64,000 nucleotides of DNA from Antedon bifida (taxonomy: Eukaryota > Echinodermata > Crinoidea > Comatulida > Antedonidae): NCBI GenBank assembly GCA_963402885.1, contig OY727095.1, positions 6,329,001-6,393,000 on the forward strand, read 5' to 3'. Shown here piece after piece: positions 56,490 through 64,000 of this stretch. The notes beneath the pieces were generated by a model, which was not told where the DNA came from, did not search any database, and saw nothing but the letters and a program-made list of their open reading frames with translations. Numbering within the stretch: position 1 is the stretch's first letter; every line of letters starts with the position of its first letter. Position numbers and translations under genes: made by a program.

Positions 56490-56597
56490 GGTATAAAAAG
56501 TGTGATGTGCCCAAATATGGTAGTGATATGCTCAAATATGGTAGTGATATGACATCATCATGCCCATATATGGGCACATCATATTTTTTTGTCATGA
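56490..56597. mobile_element. CTCTGTC inverted-repeat MITE, copy 11, core only
   Basis: Core GTGTGATGTGCCCAAATATG to GGGCACATCATATTTTTTTG is present but both terminal repeats are absent. It lies upstream of the gene. Confidence 0.65.
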
Positions 56598-58039
56598 TAC
56601 ATGCATCACAGAATCTGGACACATTTAAATAACCATATCACGAATCAGGTGGAAAATCAAAGCAATGGAGATATGCTAATGAATTGTTTTTTCCGCCGTT
56701 AATTCATAATTTATGCATGCAGGTAGAATGTAATTAATTTATATAATAACAATATATTATAAGTAGGTCAACAAGTTATTAGTATTTTGTATCTAATTAT
56801 ATATGCCACCACACCCTAAATTTATATCCATTCAAAGTAATTATCTACACACACACAAACACAATCTGTTATTTGCAACAAGCTCGATTTAAAATGTCTT
56901 TATTCCGTACTGACTGCATTACTTCATTAATCCATTTGTTATCCACCCGCAAAATATAATACAATAATTTATTCCCCTAAGTGGATAATGGTACAGTCCA
57001 TTGATCAATGATCTGTCTATGGGAACTACTAGTATGGCATAAGTCAAGTGGAAATGTGTAATTACCTTTTATAATTAACACATACAATACTCATTTTTGA
57101 AATACTGTATGAATTGTATGTTTGAGGGGACAAAATAAGTTTAATTAATAAAATGGTATAATGATCATATGATCCACAAAATTCAAAATTGTGTTATGCA
57201 ACAAAAAGTAAATATATGATGATACGCACAAATGCAACATGCACGTATAGTATAGAAAAAAAAGCAATTTCTGCATTACTCTATATTATTATTATTACAT
57301 TATTGACTAATACAAATTTAGAAATATGACACAGGTATTAATTTCCAGATGCCGGTCACTCTTGGGCGGACATCTGGTTTTCTAGAAAATCTGATACTCC
57401 AAATGCAATTTTAAGGGAGAAAAATTGGGACGTTTAGAGCTAAAGTAAAGCCTGGTTTTCTATATACTGTGTTATGAAATGGTTTGGTGTTGAAAATAAA
57501 AAAGTAAAATCAAAAGTTGAAAAATTAGAAAAAACTCTTCAAACATAGATGGCAGTAGACAGAAATGTTCAACTATCATTACTTGAAAAAGTTCAGTGAA
57601 TATTGAGGGCAGCAGACTGAATCTACATGTTACCTTGTTCAGGATAGTTTGAAAGCAGTCATGATTTGACGGTTTTCAGAAATGACAAACCGTACACTTG
57701 GGGTTTGAGTAGTTAAGATCCGACACTCCGTCCTAGTATCCTTGACGCCTGCAGTTGACCCCGATGTCTTGTCTGATGAGGGCGGCGAAGGGTGACGAAT
57801 GTTAATTCTCGATCTAGTAAACTAGTACTCTGTAATTTAAATGTTGTCTTTAAATGGTAACTACATTTTAAACAGTTTAAATCGAAATTTAACTGTAAAA
57901 AGGAATTCTTATTTTTTTTAAATAATTATTTTTACTAATTTTTTTTACCTTCTTGAACTAAAATGATTTTTCCTCCACTGGGGCCCTTACAAATAAATGT
58001 TTGTATGTTTCTAACTACATAAATATTTGCTCATTAAAT

Positions 58040-58611
58040 GGCATTGATATGTCTAGCAAGTAGTGACCATGACATTGGACCAATAACAAAATGACATTGG
58101 CAACTGGCAGAAAAAGACCAAGGATTTTTACCAAATAACATGTGACCATGGTACAGTTACTCATTCAAACATTATTATTCACTTGAATAAAAGAACATAC
58201 TGTACAGTAGTAAGTGCATTGTTATATAGCCCCCTCTATAATGCATTTTTATGTAAAGTCTATCAAAACTTTTAAACCAAAATTGATCATACCTAATTAT
58301 TTAACCTACAGTACTAATAAACATCGGCATTGATATGTCTAGCAAGTAGTGACCATGACATTGGACCAATAACAAAATGACATTGGCAACTGGCAGAAAA
58401 AGACCAAGGATTTTTACCAAATAACATGTGACCATGGTACAGTTACTCATTCAAACATTATTATTCACTTGAATAAAAGAACATACTGTACAGTAGTAAG
58501 TGCATTGTTATATAGCCCCCTCTATAATGCATTTTTATGTAAAGTCTATCAAAACTTTTAAACCAAAATTGATCATACCTAATTATTTAACCTACAGTAC
58601 TAATAAACATC
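58040..58611. repeat. Tandem duplication of 286 bases, apparently identical
   Basis: 58040-58325 and 58326-58611 appear identical base for base by reading, from GGCATTGATATGTC to AATAAACATC. A recent duplication or an assembly artefact would both look like this. No gene is inside. Confidence 0.92.
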
Positions 58612-61600
58612 AGGAAAACAAGAGTTCGTTTAAACCCACTGATTTACAGGCTTGCACACAATCGGAACTCCTCAAATAAGGAGGTCAATCAACCTCATTT
58701 TACTTGTGAACGCATTAATAACTCATGCTTTTAACAGCGCATTTTTCAAGCAATTTGTTTTGTTATAATCACTTTTTAGAATAAACTAAGCAGTGTCGTA
58801 TTACTACCAGTTGATTAGACGACACATCTTCCACGCCCCTCGGGGGAATACCTTAGACTTGTGCGTGTCTGTGTGTATATATTTGAAGGAAAGAAGATAC
58901 GAGATGCAGATGCTGTTGAAAGTAATGTATACAATTTCTGCATATTATGCTATGGTAGGTATTTTTTATCAGTTGTTAAAATCCAAAATACATCTCTGAA
59001 AGAAGTTTGGAATAAAATGAATATATGCAACTATTACAGAAAATAAGACTATGCAACTATTACAGAGAATAAGACTGAAATAAGTAAATACAACTTAGTA
59101 TGTATTATGTTAGTGGACTCTCCAAATTTAGAAATGACATCACCAATTCTATGACTGCAAAATGAAGAAAAGATGGACGCATATTAAGGCCCAACAATGT
59201 ATCCCTTAACATAGGTTTTCCCTAAGTAGGTAATGAACATTAATGTTAAATATATATAACAGGCAAATGTCACCTTATCGGTGTCCTATTCACATCGGGT
59301 ATCTTCATAATAAGGATGTCATCTAAATAATGTTAATGTCCTCTTAATATGTGTGTCTTAAAGGAGGGTTTACACTGTAGTAGATTTCGGTTATATTTTC
59401 CTACTTTACATCCAATTTTAAACAAATACACACAAAGCATCGATCTCTAAAGTGTTGCAGTTAAATCCATATTTTTCTGGATAAGAACATGCGACAAAAG
59501 TTGTGTAGGTGGAACATAAATAAAATAATGTTAAACATTTGTTAGACCCGTAATGGATTGTCATAACGTTTAATCATTGCTTGATGACTTTAATGCGGCA
59601 TAGGAGTGTTATGGCACGTTGAGAATGAATTTACGATCGAAAACATTGCACCGTTAAGTAGAAATTGTTATTGAATGAACTCAAGTTAATTAAACTTGGT
59701 AAATGAATTTAATGTAATATAAACATGAACAAAATTAACTTATTTATAATTTACAATAGCTAAACATAATACATCCTTTCTAAAAATTCAACCCATTTAA
59801 TAGGATTTTATTTTAAAAAAACATTCTCTGAAAGAGTTGGAACTTACCTAATGGATAAACAAATCCAATAAAATTATCAATCAAAAATCAACCACCAGCC
59901 AAAAAAAAGTTTTCAGCATTATATACTTAACATCCAACTAGCATGTATCAAAATAAATCATGGAAGAACACATGACAAATATCAACCAATCAGATTTAAC
60001 TAGTGCCGTATCTACATTTTGCAAGGCTAAATAAAAACTTTGTTTATTGCATACACACCCAACGCCCGCCGGTGACTAGGCATTGCCCTCTTTAACTATG
60101 TCACTCATAAAATTCACTTTTGCCAGTTATTTTAGATTCATTATACCTTTGGTGACCGCAAAGCAATTACATCCTACTTAATCCCATGGGAATGCTGTTA
60201 ATCTCCTTAATCCTGATAGTAGGTGACAGCTCTGGGGTCACCGCCATATACCATCCGTGGTCTACGCAAACCGACAAAACAAATTGGGGCTAACTGCGTA
60301 TTAATATACTCATTTGCCATTTTAGCGGTTTCTTATTTCTTTTCTGTTTATGTTTTCTAATGAAATGCTGTCCGATTCTAAGATATTGTCACAAAAAATG
60401 ATGTTCAACATTTTTCTTAATGACTCATACAAACGAGGAACGCCTACTTTGAATTTCCTTGGAGGAAAAAAACAACCATAACCTTTTAATTCATTTAAAA
60501 AAACTTTATAAAACACAACACAATATATTTACAAATTTGTCAGGTATAGAAGAAATTTTAAACCGGCCAGTGTTATACTAGAAATCAATTAATTAATTTA
60601 AATCTCTGTTGAGGTTGCTTTTTCTCATTCTAATTCTGTTTAAAATGTTGTTTACAAATATAAATATCACATGGGTTAGTTTTTTTATGATGGTGAAAAA
60701 ACTGTTTGTTAATACAAGAACGAATTTTATTATCAATTAATATTTAGTTTATATGGTAGTAATAATTATCCGATGACCTAGAGGATCATAGAGGGCGTAG
60801 CGGATAAGATACAATGTACCAAGTCTTTTTGTTGATAGTAATTAAACTCCAATGGCACACCAAGAATTTTGAAATTGGGAGAGGAGGCCATTGTTCAAAA
60901 TATAAGAGGTAGGGGCGGCTGAGTATGCTAATAGATCTGGTATGCGGTCTACTGTAAACAAAATAATATGTGCCTGTAATACGTATGGTTAAGGGACGAT
61001 AGTCCTGTCAAGCACTTGGACGTCAGCCACTATTATCATAGGAAGTAGAAATCAAAGACGGTAAAGCCTCCTTCAGTCGGCTTGCCATCCAGGATGGTAC
61101 AGCCGCCAAGTGCAATGCCTCAAGGGAAGAAGAATATAGATCATGCTAAAATAAACTAGTAAACAAAACAATCAACTTAGTTGGAGCTAAGCTAACTCTT
61201 GAATACAGCTGTGTTATGGTATCCATAATTTACTCGTTTCGCTTTTGCTCGAATGTGAAATTCAAAATCTAAAGCGATTAGCGATCTCGTTGGCTAATTT
61301 ATAAAATGTTGATTATTTCCTTGCACTAGTTCAATGGATGTTCTGAATCAGCGGTGTTCTAAATTGGTCTTGCGGTTATTATATAATGGTAATTTAACCT
61401 TCATATAATGATAATGAAAATATGATGCCACTTGGTGTTATAACCGATTCAAAACTCCACTTTCTGAATACATAATCTGGATTATATAACAGCATTTGTC
61501 AATTTAGTAATTTGCATTTGAATTATTATTATACAGGAAATACGAACACCACAAATGCCAAGGCCAAGTGAAACGTCTAGTCTACTTATATAGTAAAATA

Positions 61601-63609
61601 TTTAATATATTAATTGGCCGCGAAATAATTAAAAGATTTACCACTAATTGCTCTAATTTATACAATGATGATAACTTTAAAAGACATCATTTGTAGCTAA
61701 AGTTCAGAATAGGATTCTAAACCATGGCTGGAGGATACATGACCTGAGAAGGAAATGCTTATTTCCCACAATGTAGTAAGGATGTCAAAAACAACCTAAA
61801 TTTATGTCAGAACATAACATAAAAATACTAAATATTAAAAAACAAAATAACGAATAATTAAACCTTTTTATTTCCAATTAACAGTAATTTAAAAACTATA
61901 AAAACATTAATAGAATTCATTGAATTTCAATCTATTTCCAAAATATAACATACATGAAATACACAATAGCATAATGATAAACTAGTTTGTTAATAAATAA
62001 AATAAGGTCTAAAATAATCTATTTGTTCTATTAAAAAAGAAATGTGTACATTTTAATGTTTTTATTTGATAACAACCTGAAATGATGTGCAGATAAAACT
62101 GGATTTATTATTTTAACCTTGTACATAATTTAAAGAAAACTAGCTATTAAATTTATCAAGAAAATTATCAAAGAAAATTAGCCGATGGAAATGCATATAT
62201 ATGCATCCATCTTCAACTCAAAACGAAGTGACTCATTTTAAAATGATATGAATCTATATAGCAATAAATTAGCAAATTGCGAGTCACTTAGCAATTTACT
62301 AATTACCTAAAATATCTTGCGGGTGATTAAAACACAACATATTTAATAAAAGCACTAGTACAAATTTGTTTCTCATAGCGGGAAACATTTAGTTTATATC
62401 AAAGATGAAAATTTAAAAATAGAAGATGTACCTTGAGGCGTTATTTGATCAAACGAAGATTGTTTCTGTACGGCACGGTTTAAGTTCGCTCCCATTAGCT
62501 ACCTATACACACTTTACATTAGTAAATCCTATGTTGTTCCACAACCTCCATGGCTGTATCATGGAATTGATTCTTCCATGGCTGTATGCAGTTTGCGATG
62601 ATGTCTTAAACTACATGCAATTGAGCAGGAACATATCTTACAAATTATCAGATAATAGCTTTTACCTCCACTTCAACTCCCCAATGTATACCAAGCTGAG
62701 GAGGCGTGTAGGCCATGGCATAAATACTTAAATGTGTTGGGGTCCTTTAGTTCACAAGTCAAGTATAACCCCTCGACCGTAACTAAGAAATGCTCTCCCA
62801 TGAAATACATAACAAATGAATAAGATACAATACACCAATAAACCTTTTACCGACATCAATTCAAATAGTAACACCACAGAACCAATAAATGTAAATGGCT
62901 CTACTAACATTAACTAACTTCTAAATATTAACTAACCAAACCCTCTCAATAATCTCTTCTATACAGTAGGCCTACTATCAATCAATCGTTCCATTTTTAT
63001 AGCACTATTTTAACAATCATTAATTGCTCATGATGCTGTCAAAAAGAAAATCAGAAGATTTTAGAAGTGACTTAAACTTTCCAATGATGATAAAGAGGGA
63101 TAGGGATTTCCTGAATCATAAAAGACAGTCAGTGAACACGGAATAAATAACAGTTTCGACATATTAAATTAAAAAACAAATACATATTTACATCAATGTA
63201 TTGCAGCATAATTAACACACTTTTCATCTACATTTTGATTTAAGGAAGGCCGTTTGACAAACCATAACACTTTACCAATGCTAAATATAGTCATGTGTTA
63301 TATTATACAGTATACATTTCACATGTCTAAGCAGTCGTACACCGCATGTTGTCTGTTGTTATACCATCTCACCTGCGATCAAATTAATGACCTGCTTTTA
63401 AATCGTCGTCATAGCTTATGGACGTCACCGCCACAGCCAGTGACACTCAGATTAAACTATCACATATAATTATCCGAACCATCAACTGTAAATTACTCAA
63501 CCAATCTAATCATAACAAAGTAAGCTTCTCAAAATATATTCAAAGTTAAGTAACAGTAAAGGTGACGACATCGTAATATTGCATAATGTCTGTATGTAGA
63601 ATGTACCAG

Positions 63610-63685
63610 TACTATTTATGACCGAACCCTGGACCTTGGGATTGCAAGGCAATTAGAACGTCAACCGCCAAGCTACATAACTCCA
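63610..63685 (-). repeat. tRNA-like sequence (SINE or pseudogene)
   Basis: On the minus strand TAGCTTGGCGGTTGACG resembles an A box and CAGGGTTCGGTCA a B box, with tRNA-like spacing. The acceptor stem is not convincing. Confidence 0.45.
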
Positions 63686-64000
63686 CTACAGGACTTTTTT
63701 GTCAACAGCAAAAATACAAAATTGTTAATTAAATGAAAATCGTTGATCAGCTCGAACTTATGACCTTTTGTTTGCAGGCCTGGAGCTTAACTTTTCATAC
63801 TAGGTACTACTAGCAGCATATGTTGTTTGTTAGTTCAATATTTACTTAGATTTGATGAGACAGAAGAAGACTGCTGTAAACAGGTTTTTACTGAATCCAA
63901 TGAATCATTCAATTAAAACCCAGATACAATTTTATGCTTACTGAACTTTTAGTGCCAAAAAAAGAAAAAAGAGAAATATCACCGGATATAATAATATATA

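Larger units (their letters stand above)
54227..64000. other. Upstream flank of the RasGAP gene (promoter A region and beyond)
   Basis: No protein-coding exon is recognisable. Features seen are a possible 5' untranslated exon with donor at 54516, an inverted-repeat element at 56490-56597, a 286-base duplication at 58040-58611, a possible SINE-like stretch at 60905-61150 and a tRNA-like sequence near 63610-63685. Whether this is intergenic or a long 5' untranslated intron cannot be told from sequence. Confidence 0.6.

Noticed and set aside
62426-62731. 101-codon plus-strand open frame
   Set aside because: No recognisable domain and no splice support. Chance or repeat-derived frame.

Overview
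This is a window of an AT-rich metazoan genome with GT-AG introns, large introns and many small repeats. It is not bacterial or viral. The single gene I can support lies on the minus strand, runs from position 54226 down to 916, and continues past the left edge. It encodes a Ras GTPase-activating protein of the SynGAP/DAB2IP/RASAL2 (nGAP) family. Protein similarity to vertebrate members is high across the PH, C2 and RasGAP parts. Together with repeat style and base composition this suggests a marine invertebrate deuterostome, perhaps an echinoderm, but I cannot fix the species.

Layout of the gene, read right to left: two alternative first coding exons (1A at 53782-54226, 1B at 29718-29847) both end in phase 1 and both fit exon 2 (17520-17626). 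Exons 3-15 lie compactly between 11541 and 3281 and carry the end of the PH domain, the C2 domain and the RasGAP domain with its arginine finger and FLRFL..PAIMSP signature. One large 1668-base exon (1245-2912) encodes a Ser-rich disordered tail with the family's LSF.NP.Y motif. Exon 17 (916-1118) encodes a coiled coil and ends in phase 2 at a good donor, so the C-terminus lies left of position 1. All 17 exons of form A keep one frame through 4028 coding bases (1342 whole codons plus two bases). Form B would be 105 residues shorter.

The rest is non-coding: a 36 kb first intron of form A (17627-53781), which contains the form B promoter area near 29.85 kb, and an upstream flank (54227-64000). 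These hold several small inverted-repeat transposon families, tRNA-derived SINE-like sequences, minisatellites (54, 48, 21 and 20 base units), a pair of 1.56 kb elements in tandem with hairpin ends (48650-51810), and an apparently perfect 286-base tandem duplication (58040-58611). I found no rRNA, functional tRNA, CRISPR array or second protein gene. One isolated PH-like open segment near 33.8 kb is reported as a weak candidate only.
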